From Megaleporinus macrocephalus (lineage: Eukaryota; Chordata; Actinopteri; Characiformes; Anostomidae): 64,000 bases of DNA. The position numbers and the translations under genes were made by a program. The stretch is taken from assembly GCA_021613375.1 (NCBI GenBank), contig CM038705.1, positions 5,984,864-6,048,863 of the forward strand, given 5' to 3'. This document shows positions 41,401 through 54,400 of the stretch, one piece after another (position 1 is the stretch's first letter; each line of letters begins with the position of its first letter). Under the pieces are notes generated by a model, which searched no databases, was not told where the DNA came from, and saw nothing but the letters and a program-made list of their open reading frames with translations.

Positions 41401-44400
41401 ACCTACTATAAACAGTGGAACCACATTAATTGAATACTCGTCACAGTACTGAACTGCAGATATGGTGTGGTTAATGATGGTGGGGTGACTTGTGCGCAGC
41501 TGCAGTTAGCCAAAAGCTAACACAGCTATTAGCAAGCTGGCTACCTCACCTACTATAAACAGTAAAAGCAATGATAACTGTATACTTTCCAGAGTAGTGA
41601 TCTGTAGTACTTAAGAGTAGATAGCTGGCATAGTTGGTGACAGTGGGGTGACTTGTGTGCAGCTACAGTTAGCCAAGAAGCTAACATAGCTATTAGCAAG
41701 CTGGCTAACTCTCCTACTATAAACAGTCAAACCACAGTTAACTGATCTGCACAGTACTGATCTGCAGATATGGTGTGGTTGATGATGTTGGGGTGACTTG
41801 TCAGATCCTTTGAAAACAATTTAAAAATTTCTGGTTCCATTGACTTGCATTGAAAGTGAGGAGGGTTTTTGTCCTCTCCTGTAAAGTTGTGATTTTGGAG
41901 ATACCTCCTTTTTGGAATAGCGACGATATGTTTAAAGAACTAAAGGAGCTAAAATTAGCGTTTGGATCTTTAGTGCGTCATCGCCAACGCAGCATCGAGG
42001 TGGTCCAGGTGCACCTGCAGGCCCAGCGTGTTTACGCTCACTGATGTTCAGAGCACTAATGATAGAATCAGCTGTATTAGATGTATCCAACAGAAGTCCC
42101 GGCTACTCGGTTACTCGGGCGGCTGTAATTTAAACAGCTCGGCGTCTGTCAGCTCCGCCTGCTCCCGTCCTTCAGCCGGGCCAAGTGACCCTCGCTGAAC
42201 CCTCATCACTCAGTCCTACTTCAGCTTCTGCTCTCACCATCAGGATCTCCTCCAAGCCAGAGCTTCTGTAAGAGCTGGCCTAGCGGTCGCTTCGTCCCTC
42301 CCGTCCCTCTCCCCCCTTCGACCGAGCCCCGCTCCTGCCGTGCGAGAGCGTTCGTTGCGCAAATCAATCTCAGCTGCAGCCAGATACGCTCAAGAGCTCC
42401 ACCAGCAAACTCAACCTGTTCCTCATTAGCAGCTCCGAAACGCTCCGAGAGCTTTGGGTTCTGCAGCAGAGAATCAACCACCGAGCGCTCGTCTGCAGCT
42501 CGTTACACCCGCAGTACAGACACACTATACACAGGATCGGGATTACAGCTCCGCGTCGCCCAGAGCGGTGGGAGTACGACCTGTTGTTTCCAAAAATATG
42601 AAAAAAATTAAATCAAATTAAAAAAGGCCGCCGGCTGTTGGTGAACTGTGTCAGTGTTTGTCCAGACTCAGCACTTCACCGGGTTCCAGCAGCCTCAGAG
42701 AGGCAAACTGTGCCAGCTAACATCTCTGAAGAACATCAGGCTGGTTCTTGTGCAGCACACTCAAGCAATAAAACTGGGTTACCAATTTGAACTGAACCAA
42801 CTGGGTCACCGATGCTTCTCTACCACTGTTATCGGCAGCTTGTGCTGCTGGAACAACATGAGGGTTCGTGAAGAGTGAGATGTTAAAACTCTCCAGCTTG
42901 GTTCTAGTTTGTCCATCATTGTCCACCACTTCTCATGCAGAACTGATGCAGAACCCACCAGTAGGGAACAGAATTGGGTCTACATTTCATGCGGGACGGA
43001 TTAATGATAGTCTGGGCCCCTGGGCAACTCTTTAACCCCCTCAACCCGTGCCCCTTGTGATTAAGGGCCCTCTAATGGTATGCCCTGCTCTTCTCCAGGG
43101 CCCCTGGTAGAGGCTCTCATAACCAGGGCCCTCTAAAATAATGCCCCCCTCTTTCCTAGGACCCCTAATAGCCAGAAGTCCAAGTCAGAGCAGTGCCACA
43201 ATGACTCGTCCATTTTCATAAGGGGCCCAAAAGCATGGCTAGGGACCCCAAAAGCATGGCTAGGGCCCCCAAGAGGCCTTGGAGTCAAAGTCCCTAAAAG
43301 TTAGAGGATCCTTAAAATGGAGGGCCCTCGGAAATAAAAATATATTTTATCATAAATGTTGATAGGTATTGCAAAAGTTTTGGGCCAGGGCCCCACCCCC
43401 GCGCTGATCCCACTGGCCCGGTCAGAAATCCAGCCATGTGTATATGAATGTAATTACAAACAGAATCCAAGGACTTGCAAATCTCTTAGACTCATATTGT
43501 ATTCACTGTAGAACATTTAGAACTTATTTAGAACTTGATGGCAGTAACTGGTACTAAGAAAATACAGAAGCTGGGAGAGGAATTTTAACTAAGTCACATG
43601 GCTGAATATTAATAAAAAGCATTCTGGAGAGGCGGAGTCTCTCAGAAGCAAAGGCGGGTGAAGGTTTATCAATGGCGTCTTTGAAGAATTGTGGAACATT
43701 TCAGAAAAAGAGGTTGCAAAGACTTTGGAGATCCCACCATCTACAGTACATGGTATCATCAAAAGATTCTGAGAATCTGGACAAATCCCTGTGCGCAAGG
43801 GACAAGGCCGACAGTCGATATAGATTGTATGCTTGTGATCTTCGGGCCCTTAGACGACCCTGCATTAAATACAGGCCTGATTCCGCTCTGGAGATCACTG
43901 CATGAGCTCAGGAACACCTCCAGAACTCACTGTCTGTGGACACAGTTCAATCCACAAACGCAAGTTATCTGTACACAGGTAGGTGAAGGTAGTGTTACAG
44001 TTTACCTGTACACAGGTAGTTGAAGGTAGTGTTACAGTTTACCTGTACACAGGTAGGTGAAGGTAGTGTTACAGTTTACCTGTACACAGGTAGGTGAAGG
44101 TAGTGTTACAGTTTACCTGTACACAGGTAGGTGAAGGTAGTGTTAGTAGTCTTACTCAAGGACTCTTATTGGTATAGTGTAAGGTGGTTACTTAGGTGGG
44201 GGAATTGAACCCCAGCATACAGCATAGAGGGCAGCAGTGAAACCCACTACCCTACACCAACCACACAACTGTAAGTATAAAGACAAGTATATTTGACAAG
44301 TATAAAGGCCTCTCAGTCTATTCCTGCAGTGATTGACTCTCATGTGATCCCAAAAACACTCTCTTGAGGAATTTCTATAAAAACTTCCATAACGCAAAAC

Positions 44401-47400
44401 AAAATAACGAGTCTCAAAGTTTAATGGAGGCCTTTGTCTGTAAGCTCGAGCTCTGGATTGTGTCAAAAGAACAAACCCACCATTATTCTATGCATGAAGT
44501 ACAAGAAGTGGCTAGACTGCTCCAGACTGGAAAGACCCTGATGGGTTTAGATGTGAATTTTTCTAATGGCTCAGTTCAGTGGCTATGTTACAACTGTTTA
44601 ATCACCCTTTTGATGAGGAACTCCTTCCACCGTCCTTAAAGCAAGGGAAGACCCTGCAATCTCACGTCTACACTACTGTGAAAAAGTCTAAGGCACCTAA
44701 GCTGATAGTTTAAAAACCTTTATCTGATCAATATATGTATGTTCACCGGTAAGAACAGCAGATCTGATTAGAACAGATGTAAATAATCATACATACAATA
44801 CAAAGTAACATGAATATGTTATTGTGAGAGAAGTAGATCAGATCTTGAGCTCCAGTCTGAAGAACAAAGTGTAGTTCCAGATTTCTCCTGGACGCCCCAG
44901 ACATTGTATGAACGCAGTCAGTTCCTTCAGCAGCAATCTTGATTTAGCTTAATGAAGTACTGAGTAGGTATTAGATAAGAACTGTAAATAATACTGGGTT
45001 GTTTCCACAAGGAGAAGCTTGGAAAGGGTACTGACGTATGTAAAATCTCTACTTACTGTATTAATACTGTTTAATATTTCAATAATAAAGTTTTTTGCTG
45101 AGTAAATAAAAGCTTCCTGTCTGGATGAAAATAGCTTTTTAAATATAATAATGTCCCCGAGTAACTCAAACCTGCACAACACTGTAGATTTATGAGTCTT
45201 CTCCACAAGTCTGGTCAAACGCTTGTACGGTACCAGGCAGGGCTGTCCTTTATCACCCCTATTCTTTATATTAGCAATTAAACCTTTGGCTGAGGCTACC
45301 AGGCAGGGCCGTCGCAATATATGGAATGGCTGTGAGTAACAAATGACACCAAATTACATGCGGATGAGGTTCTGTTTTTAAACCTTGCTGTGTTCGTCCC
45401 CCAGTTAATTCAAACTCACTTCTTTTGGCACCTTCTCGGGACACAGAATGAATCTAAGGGTATGAATTTAGTAAACCAGCAGCAGTTACCTTTTCGTTTC
45501 AAGTGGTCCCTCCCTCAGGATTTGGCCTCCTGTGTCCACTGATGAAGGACTAGAGAAGCTGTGCAGCAGCAGATGAGCTACTGTCTCTGACTTTACATCT
45601 ACAAGGTGGACCAGCAAGTAGTAGGAGTGTCTCATAGAGTGGACAGTGAGTGGACGCAGTGTTTAAAAACTGCAGTGCTGAGAATGATCCACCATCCAAA
45701 GAGTACCTGCTCTGTGGTGGTCCTGTGAGGGTCCAGACCATTGAAGAACAGACATGTGAAGCCAATTTTGACCCACGGCTTAACAAAATTAATCAAGACC
45801 TTGTAAGGTGGACTACTCCCTTAGGTCTACTTCACCCAATTCATATGATCTCATTACATTCACTCACTGAGCAGCTGCCTTTATCTGGAATAGACGAGGA
45901 GCCCTAATTAAGATGTCTGTGTTACAACTGCCAAGTGATGGAGGGGGTCTAGATCACCCAGATATTAAAAATGCCAACCTATGGACCCCCACAGGACCAC
46001 CACAGAGTAGGTACTACTAGGGAGGTGGATCATGCTTAGCACTGCAGTGACACTGACTGGTTGTGGTGTGTTAGAAGTGTGTGTTGTGCTGGTGTGAGTG
46101 AATCAGACACAGCAGTGCTGCTGCTGGAGTGTTTAAACACCTCCTCAGTGTCACTGCTGGACTGAGAATCGTCCACCAACCAAAACTATCCAGACAGCAG
46201 TGTCCTGTGGGCGGTGTCCTGTGTCCACTGATGAAGAACTAGAGGAACACAAACTGTGCAGCAGCAGATGAGCTACTGTCTCTGACTTTACATCTACAAG
46301 GTGGACCAGCAAGTAGTTGGAGTGTCTAATAGAGTGGACAGTGAGTGGACACAGTGTTTAAACACTCCAGCATTGAAGAACAGGGAAATAAAGTATACAG
46401 AGAACTACAGTCTGTAAGTGTAGAACTACAAAGTGTTAATATGTGGTATATACAGTGCCTTGCAAGTTTGCCACAAGCCACCTGGGAGACACACTAAGCA
46501 TGTGGAAGAAGGTGTTCTGGTCAGATGAAACCAAAATCAAACTTTTTGGCCAGAACTCATCACCCTGAGCACACCATCCCCACTGTCAAACATGGTGGTG
46601 GCAGCATCATGGTTTGGGCCTGCTTTTCTTCAGCAGGGACTAGAGAGATGGTTCAAATTGATGAGAAGATGGATGGAGCCATTCTGGAAAAAAAAAACCT
46701 GTTGGAGTCTCCAAAAGACCTGAGACTGGGACGGAGATTTCTCTTCCAACAAGACAATGATCCAAAACATGAAGCAAAATCTACAATGGAATGGTTCACA
46801 AATAAACGTATCCAGGTGTTAGAGTGGCCGAGTCAAAGTCCAGACCTGAATCCAATCGAGAATCTGTGGAAAGATCTGAAAACTGCTGTTCACAAACGCT
46901 CTCCATCCAACCTCACTGAGCTCCAGCTGTTTTGCAAGGAAGAATGGGCAAAAATTTCAGTCTCTCGATGCAAAACTGATAGATACATACCCCGAGTGAC
47001 TTGCAGCTGTAATTGCAACAAAAGGTGGCGCTACAATGTATTAACGCAAGGGGGGCAAATCAATTTGCACGCCCCACGTTTCAGTTTTTTATTTCTAAAA
47101 ACTTTAAAATATCCAATAAAAATTACAATTTCATATCTTTATGTTTGAAGACTCAAAAGGTTGAAAAGTTCAAGGGGGCCAAATACTTTTGCAAGGCACT
47201 GTATATATATATATCCATCCATCCATCCATCCGTCCATTATCTAATTCTTGCCAGTCAGGGTCACAGGGGGGCTGGAGCCAATCCAAGCGTCATCGGGCG
47301 TAGGCGGGGTACACCATGGACAGTTCGCCAGTCCAACGCATGGCATAGTAGACCGTAACAAGTACATCTACTTTTAGTTCACTACAACATTGTACTATTG

Positions 47401-50400
47401 ACTTCACCATGGTTCTATGAAGGTTCTCCTAGAAGTCATATAGGGTTCACCGCTGGAGAACCACCAAGTTATGGAGTCGTGTACTTTGCCCACCGCTGCA
47501 AATATCGACGACAGAACTAGACGAACTTCTAATAATCCTGATTACCTGCCTGGGCCATGTGTGCTTTAAGTCCTGGGCCTTTAAGGAACCGGGGAACTTT
47601 CTTTTCTGGTGATTTGTTTGAAATCTGATTTGCGATCTGTTTGTTTTAAGGCCTTTAATCAGACGCTGGAAAACTCCGCTCCATCCAGGAATGACCTTAT
47701 CCGTTAGTTCCGAGTCCGGGACTTTATGAGGAGAAGAAGCCCACATTACTCACTGATTGTAATGCTTTGCGTATCGAAAAACAAATGTTTCTCGCTCGGG
47801 GTCTGTTTGCGGCAGCCAGCCGCCCTCTGCGCCGTCCTGACCTGAGTCTGGAGTTAGTACTGATGGTGCCGGGACTGACATGGGAACTCATAGGGGAGAT
47901 ATGGAAAATATGCAATCAGGCAAGAGCTTCACAGCTTCAGACGATACACAGAGTACACATATATCCCAAATTCAAAGCGGGTGCTCCCCCCGACCCTCCC
48001 CACCCCAAATGCAAAACAGACACTGGAAGCTTCGCTCGCTGTCATCGTGTCCCAAACACTACAGAGATGCTGGAGACATGTTTACAGAAAACAGAGAAAA
48101 CTCTAGTGTAGAGACTGAAGCTGGTGTCTCTCTGGTACATGTCCTGTTGATGTACATCACTGTGTAGAAGTTTGAGGTCATTATCATATATAAAAAGCTA
48201 TTTTTACCAAACAGAAAGCTTTTATTTTAAATATTGTACCAGTATTAATAGAGTAAGTAGTGCTTTAACATACATCCAAGCTTCTCATTCTATAAACAAC
48301 CCAGTATTATTTACAGTTCTCATCTAATACCTGCTCAGTACTTCATTAAGCTAAATCAAGATTGCTGCTGAAGGAACTGAATACATTCATACAATGTTTG
48401 GGGCGTCCAGGAGAAATCTGGATCTACACTTTGTTCTTCAAACCGGAGCTCAAGATCTGATCTACTTCTCTCACAATAACATATTCATGTTACTTTGTAT
48501 GTATGATTATTTATATCTGTTATCTATATTAATTAGATCTGCTGTTCTTACTGGTGTAAATACACTTACTGATCAGATAAAGACTTTAAACTATCAGCTT
48601 AGGTGCCTCAGACTTTTACACAGTAGAGCATATAAGAGACATACTCCCCAATTGGATTGCTGGCAAGGTCAACTTCCTTTTAAGTCCATCTGGACCTTCT
48701 GACCTGCCTATTGTGTAAGAGAACAGATGCTTTCAATAAAATATGGAAGCCTTCTTGTGAAATATATTCATGTGAATATATCTACTATAATGTGTCCGTC
48801 CACTGTATCAGCTCCACTGACCATACAGGAGCTCCACTTACAGACTGTAGTTCATCCAAACGAGGGAGAAGCAGCTGACGCTAACGCTAAACGTTCTCAG
48901 GAGAGAGTCCAGCGCATGTTCACGTTCACGGTTCTTCTCGCGGTTCTCCATAATCTAGAGCTTTTGGACTTCCTGTGGGGGGAAACTGTGGCACTGCATT
49001 GCGTTTTAGTCTACGCTTAAAACCAACAGCCTCCGTCAAGTCTCTCACCAGTGGTGGTCTACTGAACCACTCAAACTCATCCAGACTGAAGTGGGGAGAG
49101 CAGAGCGGGGGTCTTTGGGTAGCTGTGTTGGTCCTTGTTTATGTTTGTGAAGCTGTTTAGACTAATATCAGTCTTCACACTGCCTTTCACTGAAACTACA
49201 TCAACAACACAATGTACATGGTTTTCTTTAAGCTAGGTTAGTAACTAACACTCACTCCTTCACACCACAGTCCAGTTCAGACCTGAAACCATCTGACCTC
49301 ATCTACCCAGCAAGCATTGCACGTCTGAGATAATGTCTGTTAAATATTTAGAATAAAAGCTTTAATTTATAAATAAATCTGATACTTTTGTTATTTTTTT
49401 ACGATGTGTCTTAACAATTTAGAGTCATTACACCATATTAAGGCTTACAAGTGTTACCAGCCGGGGTTCCCTTTAAACTTCTGTACTTGTCTATAAAGCT
49501 CTAAATCAGGGGTGTTTAATTAGAGTTCAGTAAGGTCCAGTTGGTGGAGATTTCTTCAGGCCAAGGTCCGGACCACCATCATCTCTAACGTGTGTTCTGA
49601 TTCAGTTGTGTATCCTGTTTACTGAAGTAGTCTAGTATCAGCATCTTATACCATCAACTACTGAAACACCAACACACCACACATACCGTTCAGTATACTT
49701 ACTGTTTAAATGCTGAACTGAATGAATTATTTATAAAACTTCAAATAAATGTTTTTTCCCTCATTTGAAGTAAACATAAGGGCTGTATACAAAAAACCAT
49801 AATGCTATTTTTAAAAAAGTGAGAAAAAGTAAATAATATATGCGTCTTCTTGTTAACTCGATTTAACATCTTAACAGTTTATCTCTCTCTTGTTTTCTTC
49901 TCTCAGACTTCAGTGAGTGAAGTGAGCTCTTGGTTGTCCAGCCAGGACTGGGCTGAAACCATCAGGGCCTCCTCCCCACCCATCACCAGCCAGCTCTCCT
50001 GTCCATCTGTGTCAACTGCTCCACCCTCAGTTACATTACTGTACACCATCCAGAAGCTCCCGCATTGAGAGAGGATGGAAGTGTTTCAGCTCACGCCCAC
50101 TTTACATAAAGACTCAGTCAGAGACTGCCTCAGTCAGAGACTGCCTCAGTCAGAGACTGCCTCAGTCAGAGACTGCCTCAGTCAGAGATTGCCTCTACCT
50201 GTGCAGCTTCTAAAGCTTTGCTATCCAGATTTCAAACAGAGACTCTTTTCTTTGGTGTTTAGTTTATTAAACTGTAAACACTGTTAGACCAGAGGAGGAT
50301 GGGTCTCCCCTTGTGAGTCTGGTTCCTCCCAAGGTTTCTTCCTCCAGTCTGAGGGAGGTGTTCTCACCACTGTTGCCTCTGGTTTGCTCACTGGAGGATA

Positions 50401-51363
50401 TATATGTTGAAACTGTCTGTTTTCAAAACTCTGTAAAGCTGCTTTGAGACAACATCGTTGTAAAAAACGCTACACAAATAAACTAGACTTGACTTGACTT
50501 GAGATTTGTGGCTATTTTTAATTCTCACGCTCTCAGAACATATGAGATGTTGGTTTGGAGCTGTCTGTGGGAAGAATAAACATGTCTCAGTCCATTCCTG
50601 GTTGAAAAGTCCTTTTTCGCTGCCGAGTTTCCTCTTTTTAAAGCACTCCGTCCATTGGGCAACGTCTGGGTCCGGACCCGGGCCGCGGTCCGCCTACTAG
50701 TGACCGCTGCTCTAAATCATCTACAACCTGCTCCATCAGAGAACGTCTCTCTCTTTATGCTCCAGCTGCTGACCTTAGATCTGCAGATACTGACCTTCTA
50801 CAAACACCTTCAGTAACATCCAGAGAACCTGGAGAGACTCTTTCAGCTCTTCTACTTCTAAACCGTGGAGCTCAGTTCAGCTTCTATTAGACAGTCCAGC
50901 TACTAAAACATCTCTCTCTGTAACTCAGAGTTGAATTCAAACACATGCGTTGTCTGGATGTGGGTCTTCTTAAGACTCTCCTTCTGCTGTTACTGATGAG
51001 AACTGTCTGTGAAGCACTCTGAGCTGCCACTGGTATGAAAAGCTGGCTCCATAAATAAAGATAATTATTACTTTTTTATTAGAATCAGATTCAGATTCTT
51101 TGTTGTCTGACAGAAATGTGTTCTTGATGCACTTACAGTACATACCCAGCCTCCCTTAAAATGCTTCACTGCTCAGCAATAACGACAATCTGTATCCGTG
51201 GAATAAAAGAATTCCTGAAATGAAAGTTTCTATCTGTATTCGGAACGCTGGCAGATACGGTCGTTACCTATGAGGTAAGTCGAGGTGTTTACAGTGCATG
51301 AATCAGTGAGCTGTGTCTCTAACAGGTTCCTCTCCTGCAGGAGCTCAGTGCTGAGGGATTACA

Positions 51364-51417
<54 letters not shown>

Positions 51418-54400
51418 CGACGAAAGTGAGGAGAACAGACAAATAAACAGATCCCTGCTCAGCGGCTTCCAGCCGACCCGTCATCCTCTCAAACACAGAC
51501 TACACGCAGAAGACAAACCCAATCACAGTCAGACAGGTTCCACACTGAGCTGGAACACATGACCCAGCTCTGAAAACATCTCCAAGAGAGGAGGAGAACA
51601 CACGAGTCACGACAGACTGAGACAGACTGAGACCAGTCAGGTCTCTATATGATCCACACAGTCATTCTGACAGACTGTAATACACTACAGGAAGTGTAGG
51701 GGGCGATATAACTTCTATTGTTTTATATTTAAAAAGATGTGGTCAGGAGAGATATGGTCAAGAGGGATATGGTCAGGAGGGATATGGTCAGGAGGGATTT
51801 GGTCAGGAGGGATTTGGTCTGGAGGGATATGGTCAAGAGGGATATGGTCAGGAGGGATTTGGTCTGGAGGGATTTGGTCTGGAGGGATATGGTCAAGAGG
51901 GATATGGTCAAGAGGGATATGGTCAAGAGGGATATGGTCAGGAGGGATTTGGTCTGGAGGGATTTGGTCTGGAGGGATTTGGTCAGGAGGGATTTGGTCT
52001 GGAGGGATTTGGTCTGGAGGGATATGGTCAAGAGGGATATGGTCAGGAGAGATATGGTCAGGAGGGATATGGTCAGGAGGGATATGGTCGGGAGGGATAT
52101 GGTCAGGAGAGATGTGGTTGGGAGGGATATGGTCTGGAGAGATATGGTCAGGAGAGATATGGTCAGAAGGGATATGGTCAAGAGGGATATGGTCAGGAGA
52201 GATATGGTCAGGAGGGATATGGTCAGAAGGGATATGGTCAAGAGGGATATGGTCAGGAGAGATATGGTCAGAAGGGATATGGTCAGGAGAGATGTGGTCA
52301 GGAGGGATATGGTCAGAAGGGATATGGTCAGGAGGGATATGGTCAGAAGGGATATGGTCAAGAGGGATATGGTCAGGAGAGATATAGTCAGGAGAGATAT
52401 AGTCAGGAGAGATATGGTCAGGAGAGATATGGTCAGAAGGGATATGGTCAGGAGGGATATGGTCAGAAGGGATATGGTCAAGAGGGATATGGTCAGGAGA
52501 GATATAGTCAGGAGAGATATAGTCAGGAGAGATATGGTCAGGAGAGATATAGTCAGGAGGGATATGGTCAGAGAGGATATGGTCAGAAGGGATATGGTCA
52601 AGAGGGATATGGTCAGGAGGGATATGGCCTGGAGAGATATGGTCAAGAGGGATATGGTCAGGAGGGATATGGTCTGGAGAGATGTGGTCAAGAGGGATAT
52701 TGTCAGGAGAGATATGGTCAGGAGGGATATGGTCAGGAGGGATATAGTCAGGAGGGATATGGTCAGGAGGGATATGGTCAGGAGGGATATAGTCAGGAGG
52801 GATATGGTCAGGAGGGATATGGTCAGTAGGCTGTAACCCAGAAAGTGAAGGGGACAGACTGACCTTGTGGAAGCTGCCATAGAAAATCCTCTGAATCTCA
52901 GGTCCCTCAAAGGTCACCGTCTGGAAATCCCCCTTGTAGTCGTAGTTAAAGAAGGTCAGAGTTTTTCCTGCATCTGGACATCGACAGAAAAGACCCTCCA
53001 TAAGTTTTTGTTTTATTTTTATTAAGATAGAGTCATTCAGAAGTGGTGGTGAATGGAGCCAGACGTCCATCTCCTAAAAGATCCCTAACTAAAGGTTTAG
53101 CACATAAAATGGCTTTGTATACACTGTCTGATGTCTTGAGATCTTGGTTTCTGATCGTTTTAAGAAGACTTCGGCCTTAGAACCATACAAAGGGGAGGGA
53201 TACGTGCAGCACGCTGTGAGTCAAAACAGTCCCCAGTGAAAAGTTCCATATAAACACTCAGAAGACACATGTAGGTTCACTGATGGCTTTCATATTTGTG
53301 AGATGACCCCTGGTTCCCATCACTGGACAACCAATTTCACACCTCGGATTACATCTCAAACACTGACCTGGGCGGGTGAGGTTGGAAAACCAATGATACT
53401 CACTGTCCAGGATGATGCCCACCAGGGGTTCGTTGTCTTTGTTGAGAATTTCCCACAGTGCGAAAGGCTCCTCTGGCGTTTCGGGCAGGATGCGGAAGAG
53501 CACTGAGATGGTGTAGTCGGAGGGGAGGCCTTCAGGGTGGAGGAACCTACAAACACAGACATGTCCATCAAAGAAGAGCTTCGGTTTCAGAGTATAAACA
53601 GGAGAACGCTGTGGAGAACAACCTTCAGGCTTTATATTTATTACCACACTTACTTCCAACCTCGCTAGGCGATTGGCTGAGCAGCCATATTCGCCTGTAA
53701 CCTACCAATGACAGCCAACGACATTCATATTTCCCCCAATCCCAACGGTACTGGCTAGAGCTTCATCACTCCAGAGAATGCAGCTCCACAGTTCCAGAGC
53801 AACCAATGCTGGGGGTCCTCCAACCCACACATTTGGCATTGGCATGCTGGCCTTGGGCTCATGTGCTCCTATTTCTATTGGTCAGTACTCTTCTACTCTT
53901 CACATAAGCTGCGTCAACACTCGTTGGTAGGACTGTCCGCATACTTTTGGACACGTTATTTACATATGTCACTGTTTACATGCCTTCGAGCCAAGTCTGT
54001 GTTGAGTACCTGCCACAAAAATCAATACAAGTCCAGCCCCGCCAGCTCATCAGGTACCTGTTAGAACCGAAACAGATCCTCCACTCCTGCCCGATCCCTG
54101 GATCGGGACCCTGACAGCTGTCATCGGCCCTCGGAGCCCGTCATTAGCCGAGCTGGTAATGACGAAGCAGGGTGCTGTAATAAAAGCTCGGCTGCGATCG
54201 CTCCCGTCAGCCTGAGCGGTGTTTATTAAGCGGCCGGGCGGCGAAGGAGCTTCAGAGGGGAGACGCTCTCCGCTTTAATAACAGCGCGGCCTCAGAGGCC
54301 TGGAAAGAGGAGCTTAATCTAAATATTATCCCTCAGTGGGGGGAAGGGAGGATCTATCAGAGCCACTGGGACCAAAACAAATCAGCGCAGCCCCGAATTC

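Noticed and set aside
46525..47148. 207-codon transposase frame as a functional gene
   Set aside because: It lacks the DNA-binding half and the first catalytic Asp region; the element is an internal deletion derivative.
48727..49160. Two overlapping plus-strand frames as a possible host gene
   Set aside because: No recognisable family, no exon-like borders, and they lie antisense within a transposon-rich intron.
51739..52836. Plus-strand frames of 365 and 216 codons over the 15-bp array
   Set aside because: A 15-bp unit without stops is open in several frames at once. No start context, no unique sequence and no family.
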